Assembly (NCBI GenBank): GCA_038373865.1 | Contig: JAXGGA010003459.1 | Coordinates: forward strand, 1 to 64,000 | DNA: 64,000 nucleotides | DNA from: Uloborus plumipes | Taxonomy: Eukaryota > Arthropoda > Arachnida > Araneae > Uloboridae | Direction of reading: 5' to 3' | Shown: positions 1 through 13,229 of the stretch, in pieces | Layout of the letters: each line of letters begins with the position of its first letter | How positions within the stretch are numbered: position 1 is the stretch's first letter | Made by a program: the position numbers and the translations under genes | Notes under the pieces: model-generated | Databases searched by the model: none | What the model was told of the DNA's origin: nothing | What the model saw: the letters and a program-made list of their open reading frames with translations, nothing else

Positions 1-2
1 GG

Positions 3-210
3 AAATGTTCTCCTTTAAAATTGCATGGATTAGGTGAGACCAGTAAGAGATCTTACGGAAAGAGAAAATATGAAGAACTACAGAAAAATGTTGAAGATAA
101 TTTTAGAAAAGTGCTGAATGTAAATGTATCATCTGCAAAAAAAAAAAAAAAACGAAAAAAATGTGTCGGAAAAAGCAGCCGACATGGACAAACTGGTTGA
201 GTTAATGAAA
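3..210 (+). pseudogene. Possible fragment of a mobile-element protein at the window edge
   Basis: A short open stretch reads KCSPLKLHGLGETSKRS and continues in a charged, lysine-rich style up to an A-run near 140. After a frame change it continues as ENVSEKAADMDKLVELMKERV. The 'C-P-x-K-L-H ... SKRS' style resembles uncharacterised proteins often carried by arthropod transposons, but I cannot name a family. It is cut by the window start, frameshifted at the A-run and has no start codon. Confidence 0.2.
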
Positions 211-240
211 GAACGTGTAAAATGTGTCCCTAGGAATAAG

Positions 241-1439
241 CAAATATTCCTAGGTATTTGGGTAAATTGCTTTGTTATAAATTAGAATTGTGTGAAAATT
301 TCATTTTAATGTTGTCTTAAATTTTCATTATGTGATATTCAGTTCATTACGAGATAACCATAAATTAAAATTAATACAAAACCACAATATTTTAAATTAC
401 TAAAAAGAGTAAAAACTATTTTTAATAGCAAAAAAAGATTTTCTGAGGTTAATAAAAACTAAAAATTGAGCCATTAATTTTGTGGAGCATAAACTGTAAT
501 TTTGAGAAAAAGGAAGATGTATTTTTGCGTAGCACAGAAGTAAAAGTAATTGAAAAAAGTCTCACAGTAACTTTTTTTTTTCAAGCATGGGGGGGGGGGG
601 GGTCCAGAAAATAGCATAATCAGTGGTTTAGTGTTAAGCTAAACTTTTAATTTTTAAGTTGTCTTGACTACAATCTAGTAATCTGTATGAGTCAATTGTT
701 GTATGCAAGTATTAAATTTCATGATATCTTATTTCCAGAATTCCTCCAATTTAAACTATTTCAACTGAAAAAAAAAATCTTTAATTTTAATTTTTAGAGT
801 TTAAGTTGAATATTCAACATACTTCATGTTTAAATTTGTGTGTTAATTGATGACAATTCTGTTTTTAAATAGGAGGAATAGCTTGTTTGTGTGATGTTCT
901 ACGTTTTTCTTTTCTAGAATAAGAGGGGGGAGGGGGGTTGAATCCCTAAAATACCCAAAAAAAATTTCATGGGATAAATTAGAGTACATATCCATGATCA
1001 CGTAAAAAAAAAAATTGGAATTTTTAAAGATGACCCTCATGTTGAAATTTAAAATTTTGCCAAAGCCTTTTTTTGACAAAAAAAGTTCAAAATTTTCAAT
1101 TTTGAAATTTTTTAAAAAAAATTCATATAGACTAAGACTATTGTAATATTTTTTATTTACATGCTCAAAGTCTTCACAATTTCTGTAAAAAATTTTTAAA
1201 AGATTAAACCATTAGTTACCCAGGTACAATTTTTTTTCATAAACAACATCAGCTCAGTTTATGTGTCTCGAAAATGACAAAAAATGCAAAATCGCAAAAT
1301 TTCAACAGGCTGTAAAATCAAAACGCATCAAGATAGAAAGAAAAAAATTTAGGGGGTTGCTTATGACTACAAAGGAAGGAAGTATACCAAGTTTCATCAA
1401 AATCCGAGATGGTGGGTGTTGGGGTGTGGTTGAACTGAC
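241..1439. other. AT-rich gene-free stretch
   Basis: I see no supported gene. A T-run followed by a G-run lies at 571-602, and a smaller G-rich patch at 925-940. The short frames here are low-complexity. Confidence 0.6.
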
Positions 1440-1469
1440 ATGGAATCACCCTCACATCAATTCCGGATA

Positions 1470-2063
1470 TCTCCTACATCAATACCGGATATCCCGCAAA
1501 AATCTTCCGGATATCCGTATCCGGGGCGGTCAGCCGGATCGGATATCCGGAAGTACCGGATACTAAAAATATCAGCCGGATAGGCCGGATACCGGATAGT
1601 TACCGGATATCCGGTCCATCCCTAGTAAAAACTTATTGAAATGATATTGAAACAGAAAAGCTTTAAAATTTAAACTAAGAATAATTAAATGTTTAAACTT
1701 TGAGTACATACAGAAATATTTAATTCTATCTTTTAAAGTTTTGTCTTTTTTGATAAAAATACATAATTTAGAAAGAAATCACAGTATGCTAGTGTTTCAT
1801 TTCATATGTAGCGCTCCTCCTGTACAATAAAATAGAGCCTTTAAAAATTAATTTGAATGTATTTAACATGTTCTTAAAGAAATGATGCGAGAAACAACTT
1901 TGATTTATTGTTTTGAAGCTGCATTACATAAAAATTAGCGAAAATGCAATGTAATTGTAATGCCGAATATCCGGCGGCACAATTCTGGATAACCGGTATC
2001 CGGCTTGAGATGAGCCACCGGATATCCGATATCCTGCAAAATCACTATCCGGTCCATCCCTAA
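1470..2063. repeat. GGATATCC-rich repeat with two direct-orientation ends
   Basis: Two blocks (about 1470-1625 and 1960-2063) are packed with CCGGATATCCGG-like palindromes. Both end in the same orientation with TATCCGGTCCATCCCTA (ending near 1624 and 2062). The shared ending suggests two direct copies of one repeat end separated by about 330 bp of AT-rich DNA. No matching left end was found, so the element class is unknown. Confidence 0.5.
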
Positions 2064-3278
2064 ACAGAAGTCAAATTTTCTACTAAGATACACAAATGAG
2101 GGTGTTCAAATATGAAATAACTATAGTGGCGTTTCATGCTCATGCTCTTGCACATTATCATCATGAATCTACCTAATGGATTTTTTTAAAAATAAACATT
2201 ATATCTAGTTGAAAAAATTTTTGTTTTTTATTGTTGATATAGAATACATCATACAAAGCATTAATTTAAAATGAATCACTTGTTTTGACACATAAGTGTT
2301 TATCATCTATTTATTATTTTTCTATTTAGGATTTTAGATTTTATTCAAACATTATGTACAACATTATAATACAGAAACCACTAAAAAAAATAAGCTATTC
2401 TTCCATCTAAATATTATACATTTAAAATCATTCTTTTGAGTTTATAAATGGAACTGAAATTAGTTACTTTGATAGGTATGCAATTTTTTTTTCATAACAC
2501 TACCATCTCTTATATAAGGAAATTTTAAGTAACTGTTTTAGTGAGTGGCAAATTATCTTGTTTCCCAAAAATATTGTTTTAGTATTGACTTTTCAAAGAT
2601 ATATAACAAATATTTATTAATTGGAATTAATAAATATTTATATTCATGCATTACTTATACTACTGTTGGAAAAAGTGAAGCAGCGCACGCCAAATTCCCA
2701 GCTTAGCTGGCACAAGACAACAACTAATATTACTATAAATACATGGTGATTATATTATAGATCCCTTTATCTTCAGCATACTTTTGGACAATTTAAGACA
2801 CTTTCGGACAGTTTTCAATGGTAAAAACCACCTGCCCTGTCCGAAACCAGTTTCGGGACATACAAAAGCCCAAACCTGCAATGAATGTAAAACGTGGTGG
2901 ATTCATACAGCCACTCCTCATATCCCGATGATACTCTTTTCTTTTTTTTTTTTTTTGGGGGGGGGGGGGGGTCGAGACATTTTTGCAGCAAGAAAACTTT
3001 TTTCACTCAATTTTAGACTTTGTGAAACATTCTTAAATAATTTTATAATTTCATTAACTGACAGAGTTGATTTTCAACTGTTTTGCATACTTGTTTCTAG
3101 AAAGACTGGATATTTTTGGGTATTGATTATATTCTTTGTGATTTTATTAGCTCAAGTGGCTAGTGTTATTGATCAGCAAGTATTACATATCTTGCAGCTA
3201 ATATAAAGCCTCTCAATAAAAATAGATGTACAAAATATAGTTCATCTTTTTTTAAAAAGTTTCAACCTAAAATATACT
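2064..3278. other. Gene-free stretch with a T/G homopolymer junction
   Basis: AT-rich with no supported gene. A T-run directly followed by a G-run lies at about 2940-2972. A 140-codon frame at 2784-3206 reads straight through this run and has no recognisable domain, so I do not call it a gene. Confidence 0.5.
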
Positions 3279-3851
3279 CAGGAGCGCCCCGAAGGAAGGT
3301 CCAGGGAGGTCACCGGGACCTCCCAAACATCTTCCTTATTCGGCAAATTCGGACAGCGATTTGGCACATTCAGGGATAGTATTGAAATATTTTTTTGCAA
3401 TATATATATATAATGTGCGTGCGTCTGCAATCTTTCTTTTTTTTTGTAACACATTTGTTATATTTGTATTTACCATAAACATAAACCAAACCGTTTCTTT
3501 CCTTGGCGCCTTTCGGTGAATTCCATAGCGTGTATGGCATGACCCCAGACAAGACGGATAATATATAGTGAAAATGCCGCAATGCAAAAATGCTATACTT
3601 TGAACGCAAAGAACTCTAATATTATGTGCGACTACTTCTTTTTTTTTTTTTTTTTTGCTTTACTAGCAAATTTTCTCATTTCTCGTACTGAAAAATATTA
3701 TCTGTTTAGCTTCATTTATTTAGTTCCATTTCTTGACTTTCTTCACTACGAAAAGAATCGACCGTCAAACTAGTTCAATATTGTTTTTCGTTTTAATTAT
3801 AGTACTGACATACATCTATCTGTTTTACTTAATTTATTGAGTTTGCTCGCA

Positions 3852-4127
3852 ATGAAGAGAATTCGTAAAAGATATAAAGTGGGGTGTTTAATTTGTGGAA
3901 GTACTTTTAATGACGATTATAAACAAAAACATGAGGAACTTTATCACGGTGGAAGGCATATCTCCGTGAAACTTGTTGGAGCTCCAAAAAATCCATTTGA
4001 TGCTGCAAGAAAGAAAATAAAGACTGCTTTAAGCAGCCAATTATCGCCATTGACGATTAGTTTTAAATTGATCTTTTTTCTTCCTCTTTTAATTTGTTTC
4101 AATGCATTTTTTTACTCACTGATTTAA
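3852..4127 (+). pseudogene. hAT transposase N-terminal zinc-finger fragment
   Basis: The frame starts MKRIRKRYKVGCLICGSTF and contains C-x2-C followed by a K-x-K-H-E-x3-H pattern, then GGRHISVKLVGAPKNPF. A basic leader, a CC/HH finger and a 'GAPKNPF'-type linker are what I know from the N-terminus of ZMYM1-like hAT-derived transposases. After about residue 65 the frame runs into low-complexity hydrophobic sequence, so only this exon-like piece remains. It sits inside the 3279-6701 element in the same orientation as the C-terminal remnant. Confidence 0.6.
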
Positions 4128-4387
4128 ATCAATGGCCATAGGACTCCCACACTTGAGAGTGTCGCAAAAATCCTTTCCGGGTTCTAATGTCACAGTTGCA
4201 ACATGTGTGACTTGGTAAATCCACCACCGACCTTAATAATTAGAAACAAATTAATATCTTCATTAAAGGTCGTCATGCCTTTGAAAAAAAATTTGTACAA
4301 ATTTTAGCCATAAATTAAATTTAATCTTTGTTTAAATTATTTTTCAGACATTATGCTTTTTTCTTAGAATTTAATTAGCTTAAATCA

Positions 4388-4624
4388 GCTATTTCCAAGA
4401 TTAAAGCCAGACGCACATGCCCTACAAGCGGAGTTAGAAATCCTTTGCGATTTAAGCAAAGAAAATGTCTGCTTGAATGATGTCTTCAAAACATCAGAAG
4501 AATATAAAAGCTCACTAGGTTTAGCAAATAAACTATGCTGTCTGGCAATAACAGTTCCGGTGACAACTGACAACTGCCAAAGACGAACAGTCTTTCAGCA
4601 AATTGAAAAACTAAGTTTTTATAA
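4388..4624 (+). pseudogene. hAT transposase C-terminal dimerisation-domain remnant
   Basis: An open frame reads LFPRLKPDAHALQAELEIL, and later LCCLAITVPVTTDNCQRRT and FQQIEKLSFYK. This matches the hAT C-terminal pattern 'L..tvPVTsAscERsFS.lk.iKtyl', but the ERSFS core is degraded to QRRTVF. It lacks the catalytic middle of the protein and is non-functional. Confidence 0.65.
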
Positions 4625-4807
4625 GTGCTCAACTCTTTTTTGTATTTTTTGCCAACATTTTCAGATTGTAAAGTCACAATTAATGAACAACTATGACTAT
4701 GTGTGTACATATGCGTATATATATTTTGTATATATAAACTTAATTCTGTTGTTTTACAAACTTGTCAATTGACCAGCATGCTTTAATTTGTAAACATGCA
4801 TCATATA

Positions 4808-6400
4808 CAGTGCTCGAAATTAGCGGTCGTTAGTCGTATTTTGCAACTTTAAATTTCGTTTTGACGACCGCGATTTTGAAACTAGTCGTCACTTTGACGC
4901 CTAACTTGTGCTTCCCTGTCCTTTTCCAGTAGCTCAAGGTCAGTTTTCAGAACATCAACCTCACAATAGCAGAAAAGCGTCCTGCTATAATGGCAGAATC
5001 GGCCCTCAGCAGAATGACCAGTATCTCCTCTTTCCTCCCCCCAAAGACATCACCAGCACATGCTGTGCCTTTTGTTCCTTTGCACCTGTTTCCCCTTAAT
5101 CCTTTCTTCCCCACCCTCTCCTGGAAATCGCTGTTCTGCACTAGTTGATGGAGATTCACTCATCACTTCATGTCAACACAGAGCGGCAGGTGAGAGACAA
5201 AGGTTTGGCAAACACATACAAAACAAAAAAATCTACAACTGTTTAAGCTTTTTTGGAAGTTTAAACTGCTAAATGAAAGCCTCATCTCTCGCATATTGAT
5301 ATACATAATGCCTTTGACGTGTTTTGCAGTTTGACTTTTTTTAACGCTCAAGCTGATTTTCTTACGCAATTTTTAATTAAATCGCCGTAATCGATGTTTC
5401 TGAGATTTTTTTTTTTACTGTTTGAGTGCAACAATTAATGACAATTCTACGAAAAACGCTGCAGATTAATTCGTTTTTGTCCGATTTCCCATGCACGTGG
5501 GAAAAAGGCTTAGCACATTGCAGGTGTGCAGCAATCTTTTTTCATCTGTTTCTCGGTTGTACCTCTTCTGATAATTTCTTAAATTTTATGTTGTGCAAAG
5601 CCTATTCAACTAAAATACAAGGATATTTTTTGCACCCCTTGTCTTTTAAGCCCCCCCCCCCCCGCTCCGTAAAAAAAGTAAAAAAAGTTGGAATTAAAAT
5701 TGGTTCTTGTAGTCCAAAACTTCTGCTGTCATGTATAATATTCTTTAATCTTTTTTATGTTGAGCATTTATTTATCCACAGTTCTATATTTTTAGCTCAA
5801 CAGTACTTGAAAATTTGTATCAGAATATGAAGAAAAATAAAAATATAAAAACATTTTATCAAAAATCTGTTTTTACCCCTTCCCTCCACCTCTGAATGCC
5901 ATTCTGAGTGTTTCAAGTGAAAAAATATGTTAACATGTTTATTAGATTTGTAAAAAAAATAACAATTGATCCTCAAAGAATAATTCAACATCAAAGAAAA
6001 AAAACTACATAGTCATATAAAGCCCGAACCCAGTGTAGAAAATTTTTGAAAAAGAAGACTGCAGATAAAAGGCAAAATACAACCAAGTTTATTAGCAAAA
6101 AAAATATAATTATTCTTTTTTTTTCCTTTTTGAGAGAGAAATAGAGGGATATTTGGGGGGGGGGGTGTTTAGGGGTATTCTTTTCATTTAATTCTATTAC
6201 AGTAATAGTCACATTTGCATTTGAGATCTTTAAAATTCAAATTTTCAAGCTTATTATATAATTTATGTAAATCTTAACAAAATTTATGCACCTAATCAAC
6301 GTAATTTGGACATTGCAACCAAGGAAATTATTTTGGCAACTAAGAAAAAAATATCAGGTGCCATTGGCACCTAACTCACTAATACTAATTTCGACCTCTG
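4808..6400. mobile_element. Non-autonomous hAT element nested in the 3279-6701 hAT
   Basis: Ends are CAGTGCTCGAAATTAG and the inverse of CAGAGGTCGAAATTAG. They are flanked by a perfect 8-bp duplication ATCATATA (4800-4807 and 6401-6408). Inside are C-runs (near 5650), G-runs (near 6157) and a long T-run (6534-6556 lies just outside). I see no transposase. Part of it (about 5340-5640) resembles 21750-21980 in CLPB intron 4. Confidence 0.85.
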
Positions 6401-6960
6401 ATCATATATGCAATATTTTATAATCTATCTTGCAGTCAATATGTTTTAATCTGTATATATGCACATAAGAAATCCAATCAAATCGCTTTGACGATTCAGC
6501 ATACAGCCCCGTTGTTATTTATCAAAGTTCTTGTTTTTTTTTTTTTTTTTTTTTTTAAGTGATACCATCGTTTTTTCTCACAAAGTAATGGTATAAGGTT
6601 TGTGTACATACTCATATTTTTTCATTCGGCACATTTTGAAGTTCCATTCGGCAAATTGAGAATTTTTCCCCTCCCAAAAATTTAAGCTCGGGGCGCCCCT
6701 GAATATACTGTCATGTTTGAATACACAATTTTTCAATCTTAAAAGAATGACAAGAAAACAAACTCATACTTATCACTAATTCTTCTTGAGTTGTGTACAT
6801 ACTCTGGTCATTTATTTCTTTCTTAATCTTTTTTGCCACAGTACCAATCAGGAAACCTTCCTAAAATATAGGTTTATGATCATATTATCAGTAAGAGAAA
6901 TTTATAATATAGATATTTTATCAAAAATTTTTTTAACAAAAATACAATTTACAAATGGTA

Positions 6961-8291
6961 GGGTGGGTCGGGGTAATTTGGGTATAAAAATGACCTACTT
7001 TGAGCTTTCCAGTCCTGTAAAAAAAAGTTATATATATATATTTTTTCTTTTTCTTGTTTTATCTTAGCATTGTGACTTTCTAGAATAGTTTTTCACAAAT
7101 TTCAAGTTAATAGATGCATTTGTATATTAATGGCTAATTAAGTTTCACTATACCTAAATTACCCCGTGGACGGGGGAATTTGGGTATAGTAATGGTTAGA
7201 GAGCAAAGCCTGGTTTTTAACAACTACCCTACTTAATTTTTTCAAACTTATGTTGAATGTAGGTATAATATAAATAACGAGATAGTATAAATACTAATTT
7301 TTATAAGTATTAAGACAAAATGTAGGTCACAAATAAAAAAAATTCCAGGTTACAAATAAAACAAATTCTAGGTTATATACAAGAAAATTTCACAAAATGA
7401 CTAATCAATTATGGAATGGGCAGTAGTTTTTTGTGAGAGAACATTCAAGCAAATTTAAAAAATCTTCCATTATAGTCTGGAACAGGAAATGTATCTGAAA
7501 TCTGTCCCAACTTAACCCATTCAACATCATCCTCGTCCGGGAAAATGTAACGTTGACCGTCACCTTCACATTTCCTTAAAAATTTAACGCTATAACATTC
7601 TGGACTTTTAGGGTCTTGGGCAATTATTTGCCCCCTGAATTCTTTTTGAGTTTTCCCACATTCACTCTGATAGTTTACTGAAACCCATGATCCTACATGG
7701 CTTGTAGAAGGCTGGGAAAGGTTATCTTCACTTTTTACTTTTGTTTTCTCGAACTGACTCATCTTGATAGTTTTTGTAGATTTTTTCTTTATTTTAACAC
7801 AGTTTTAGCAAAACATTAATCTTAAGTAGTTAGAAATGGCTCATAATTTCCTGTTTTTGCAGTTCGTTAAAATAATTATTTGTCCTTCTGATTGGTAAAT
7901 GAACGGTATACCCAAATTACCCCGTGTTTTTAAATCATTAATGACATGAAAACTAATAGTGATAATTTTTTCAATTTAATGTCAAATTAGAGTAGACATA
8001 TGTAATGTATAAATACCTGAATTTGAAAAACATAGAGTCACAGGTTCATTCGCAACACAATTTGGAAATAGTTGGTTTGCATTACACTGCCATCTTTAAA
8101 AAGTTTAATTTATTTTTTATCAATTTCAATAAAGTGTTGGAAACATTTTTTCAGCATATTCTCGTAGGTATGGAGGATTTTTACAGCTGTGAATTTTTGT
8201 GGGTATCTCAAATGATTATTTTTCATTTTATTCAATAAAATGTAATTTATACCCAAATTCCCCCGATTACCCAAATTACCCCGACCCACCC
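6961..8291. mobile_element. TA-inserted TIR element with GGGGTAATTTGGG words
   Basis: The inverted ends GGGTGGGTCGGGGTAA (left) and TTACCCCGACCCACCC (right) are perfect over 16 bp and flanked by TA on both sides, as in Tc1/mariner/pogo elements. The word GGGGTAATTTGGGTAT recurs inside (near 7155-7185 in both orientations, and near 7908). It encodes one intact minus-strand frame (7445-7762) and otherwise looks internally deleted. Confidence 0.8.
7445..7762 (-). CDS. 105-residue C-terminal module of a DDE-type transposase, intact frame
   Basis: The frame starts with ATG (MSQFEKTKVKSED...), has a polar leader of about 25 residues, then SWVSVNYQSE, FRGQII, YSVKFLRK, YIFPDEDDVEWVKLGQI and a final P-x-x-NGRFFKF. 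This order (W-V-x-V-x-Y ... G-x-I ... V-K-F-L-R-K ... F-P-x-x-D-D ... I ... P ... F) is a small module I associate with the C-terminus of pogo/Jerky-like and similar arthropod transposases. The catalytic domain is absent from the element. The frame has no stop or frameshift, so it is either young or kept. The family name is inference; the module match is fairly clear. Confidence 0.5.
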   Translation of the reverse strand: MSQFEKTKVKSEDNLSQPSTSHVGSWVSVNYQSECGKTQKEFRGQIIAQDPKSPECYSVKFLRKCEGDGQRYIFPDEDDVEWVKLGQISDTFPVPDYNGRFFKFA

Positions 8292-10221
8292 TAATGTCAA
8301 AGAAACAATATAAAAAGATGCTCATTTTTTTATGCACTGCTGTTGAGGCATTTCATTTATTTTATGTTTATCAAATTAGGCTTAAGCTTTTATTTATATC
8401 TTCATATCTGATTTATTTCTAGACGTTTTCTAAAAAAGGCACCAATAAAGCAAATTTCTAAGAAAAAATTGCGCTAGATTTATTAGTGTTGATTTTTCAA
8501 TTGAATAATAGTTTATGGACAAAGCAATTTTAATTGTTTGCATTTAACCCTCCTAGTGGCAAGATCATGCCAACTCGATGGTAAACTCCGTACGACAACT
8601 ATAGGAGAAAAGTGCGGAGAGTGGTAAAATTAATTTTGTTTTTACACACCAGACCTTGTTAAAAAGAGTATAGTAAATTTCTCATTAAAAAACAAGTATT
8701 TGGCGACTTAACATTCCTTTGTACATTTTTGGATTAGCCTTTATTACTTTGATTTGTTTTATTCCTCCAGGCATGCAACACTAAATAACCGCTTATGCGT
8801 CAGGGTATATAGAGCATCCCTTTATTCCTTCTTCGTATTTGTTCATATGTTTTACATATCTTTTTACCCAAAGTATGAAAATTAAGAGAATGATTGCACA
8901 GGCAAAAGGAGCTAGTACTGGTTTTTCGACAACCTATGATTCAAGTAATTTTAAACATGATGCTATTAGTCAGCCTGAACTACTACATCTATGTGATTTG
9001 TAAATAATTTTCCGTAGGTGAGCAATTCCCCTTAAAAATTCAGCTTGAAACATAATTACTGAAAATGCCTATATTTTTCTTGTTTTGATAGTTTGCCTCT
9101 GGAATAACCAAACCAATACCAAAAGATGGGCACACTTTTACAAAATAATAAAAATAACGCTGATCAATCTGGCTAACTGCAGACAACATCATGTTTTTCT
9201 CTACAGTCAATATTATTGGGATACATTTCATTAAAAAAAAAATGTAATCTTTCTTGCAGTACTTCAGTAAAAAAAAGTTATGTAAAACATTCAAATGCAT
9301 TTCCTGTATTTAAAATAATTGCAGTATAAGTAAACACCCTCTAAAATGAACGTTTGTTTTGTTTAATAATAAATATTATTTTCTGGGAGGAAAATAGCGA
9401 ACAGATCTCAATATCAAAAGTCGAATATACACATTCATTAAAATACATTATGTTTTTCTTTAGCAATGTAAGATTTAGCACTTAAAAATTTTTAAACTTT
9501 GGAATACCTGAAAACTGTTTTATCAGATGAAAAAGTAGCTATTAAATAAGTTAATAAAACTGAAACACATTCCATTTCTTATTAATACTTAAAGTCGATA
9601 ATGCATAACTCGCAGCCTCATCACTCGAAACGACGAACTTTTTCAAAACGATGCTAAGCTTGAAAAGTGCTATTTAAACAATTAGCTTAGCAGAAAAAAA
9701 AAATAAAAAGATAGTACTACTATTTAAAAAGTAAAGTAAGAAAACCTTTCATAGAAAAGTACCTGATCGTCTTGACTGTTCATACAGTCAAACATTAATG
9801 AAGACAGAACGAAACCACTGAGGCAGACTTTTGGTTTGCGATCCATTTCTTGCAGTAACTATAATAGCAATATTTTCAAGTACATTAAAGTAATTAATAT
9901 ATAAATGAGTTATACTAATCTCTTTGCGGTAGCTCACATGAAATTGTTTACAAATGCAAGATGAAGATATGTTGCCATTTAAATCATACAGAAGAAAGTT
10001 TTCAGCTTTCGGCAGAACTGAAAAGAAAGCTTGAAGAAGGCTTTTTTTAAACACTTATTTCGTGATTTTTTAGGAAATATTCCATTTTTTAGCAGAGCTC
10101 AATACCGTAAAGTCAAAAATAATTCAATTTTTTTTTTCTGGTATCTTTTTTTTTGATGCAAAAATTTTAAAGAAACATTTGGCAGTAGCTCTTACATGCG
10201 GCTTTTAAAAATAAGGATGGA
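8292..10221. other. Gene-poor stretch with unassigned short frames
   Basis: No gene is supported. A 42-codon frame at 8875-9003 (+) starts MKIKRMIAQAKGASTGFSTT and is not low-complexity. Minus-strand frames at 9788-10054 and 9040-9300 are also of mixed composition (for example KVCPSFGIGLVIPE). None shows a domain or a clear splice path. A TTAA-CCC start near 8548 resembles a piggyBac end but has no partner. Confidence 0.35.
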
Positions 10222-11840
<1,619 letters not shown>

Positions 11841-12541
11841 ATTTTCTAATTTTTTAATAAAGTAAATAAAGAAGCATAAAAAAATCAAGAAAATTTTATT
11901 ATTTTCTAACAACTTATACACTAAAGGCTGTTCTCAAATAGCTACTAAGTAAATTAAAACTTTTAAATGTTAAATAAAAAATAATTGTTAGAAGTAATTG
12001 CAAAATATGTTATAAAACTTAGTTAATATTCAGATAACCAGACATTGTCAGTATTTGGCCAAATAGTTAGTTTTTAGTATTCATATAAAACTGCTATTTG
12101 GTACATCCTTAATGCTTATTCAAATACTTCATTCATGATTAGTAGTATTTCTTTCTTTCTTTTTAATTTTTTGAATCATAACGGTAAGTTCTTCCAGTAG
12201 TATTGCATTGAATGGTTAAAATCAAGATACATTCATGTCACATTTTATGCATTGGACATGGGCTCCACCCAATATAGGGAGGACAAGAGGGGCTCTAGCC
12301 CCCCCCCCCCCCCATAGAAATGAGTACTTTCTTAATTTTAGTACAATATTTTCGGCAAAAATATAAATATATTTCGTTTTCAGCCATTAGTGAGTAAGTT
12401 ATTAAAATGCCAAATTTCAATAACTTTAATTACTAAAATTACTTTCTATGGGAAAAATATATGGCCAAACCTTGGGGGAAATACGTAATCCCCCCCCCCG
12501 CTCAAAATTTCACATAGTGGCACCGGAGGTACATTGTAGGA

Positions 12542-12765
12542 GAGTCAGAGGAGACATGATCCAGTTGTTTAATTTTTATCAAAATGAATGAAGTTTATCT
12601 ATTGAATTTTTGTTTAGAAAGCAGAACAAGGGGACATTGTTTTAAGCTATTTAAATCTCAGGCTAACCTAGAGGTGAGGAAAAATTACTAATTTAGTAGG
12701 GTTGTGAGCACCTGGTACAACTTACCAGAGAAATTTACTAAGACCAGCCTAGCTGGGGATAGAGC
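12542..12765 (+). pseudogene. CR1-like LINE reverse-transcriptase C-terminal fragment
   Basis: Frames read RVRGDMIQLFNFYQNE, then after a frame change GHCFKLFKSQANLEVRKNY, a stop, FSRVVSTWYNLPEKFTK. This is the ending I know from CR1/L2-type non-LTR retrotransposon ORF2 proteins: 'RGD.I..yK', 'TRGH..kL', 'R..FFs.Rvv..WN.LP'. At least one stop and one frameshift break it. It lies between the two arms of the inverted repeat. Confidence 0.7.
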
Positions 12766-13096
12766 CTGTTGCTGTTCGTCTTCTATTTGTATATAATAAT
12801 TTAAGAATTTATTATTTACTATTACTATTTTAAAACCTTTCCTACAAATTTGACTTTTATAATTATTATTCATTTATTATTCTAATAAACATTAAGAACT
12901 AACTCCTCGCCTTGTCTTACGGGACGAAAAGAGGGCATTGGGCAGGGCCAATGGAGCAGATTCCTTGGCTCTCAACCATGAAAAATTAAATAGCAATTTT
13001 TGTGTGTTGTAATTTAATGACTGCTTAATTTAGATTACTTAAGTGATTTCAAGTCACAAAAAAGGGTGCTTAATTTATTAGAGCATGCATTAAAAT

Positions 13097-13148
13097 AATT
13101 ATTTGTTGTTAAAGATTCAAAATTTTGAATCTTTAGCAACAAATAATT
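13097..13148. repeat. Near-perfect 52-bp hairpin
   Basis: AATTATTTGTTG... pairs with ...CAACAAATAATT around the central AAAATTTT palindrome. Only one or two positions fail to pair. No element ends were identified. Confidence 0.8.
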
Positions 13149-13229
13149 AAGTTCCACTGTTTATGTTTAATACTTATTAATCCTTACATCCTAAATGCAG
13201 GATGTGAAAAAAAATCAATGATTTTTTTG

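Larger units (their letters stand above)
3279..6701 (+). mobile_element. hAT-family DNA transposon, internally degraded, with perfect 8-bp target duplication
   Basis: The left end is CAGGAGCGCCCCGAAG and the right end CTCGGGGCGCCCCTG, which are inverted copies of each other. The element is flanked by the 8-bp direct repeat AATATACT (3271-3278 and 6702-6709), the hAT hallmark. It keeps remnants of a transposase on the + strand: a zinc-finger-like N-terminus near 3852 and a dimerisation-type C-terminus near 4388. It is split by a younger hAT (4808-6400). An inverted fragment of the same family lies at 45990-46078. Confidence 0.88.
11841..13229. other. Spacer of the giant inverted repeat
   Basis: About 1.4 kb separates the two arms. 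It holds C-runs at 12300-12313 and 12490-12499, a decayed LINE fragment (12542-12765) and a near-perfect 52-bp hairpin (13097-13148). I see no host gene in it. Confidence 0.6.

Noticed and set aside
2784..3206. 140-codon + strand frame
   Set aside because: It runs through a T/G homopolymer junction, has no domain, and shows no splice or homology signal.
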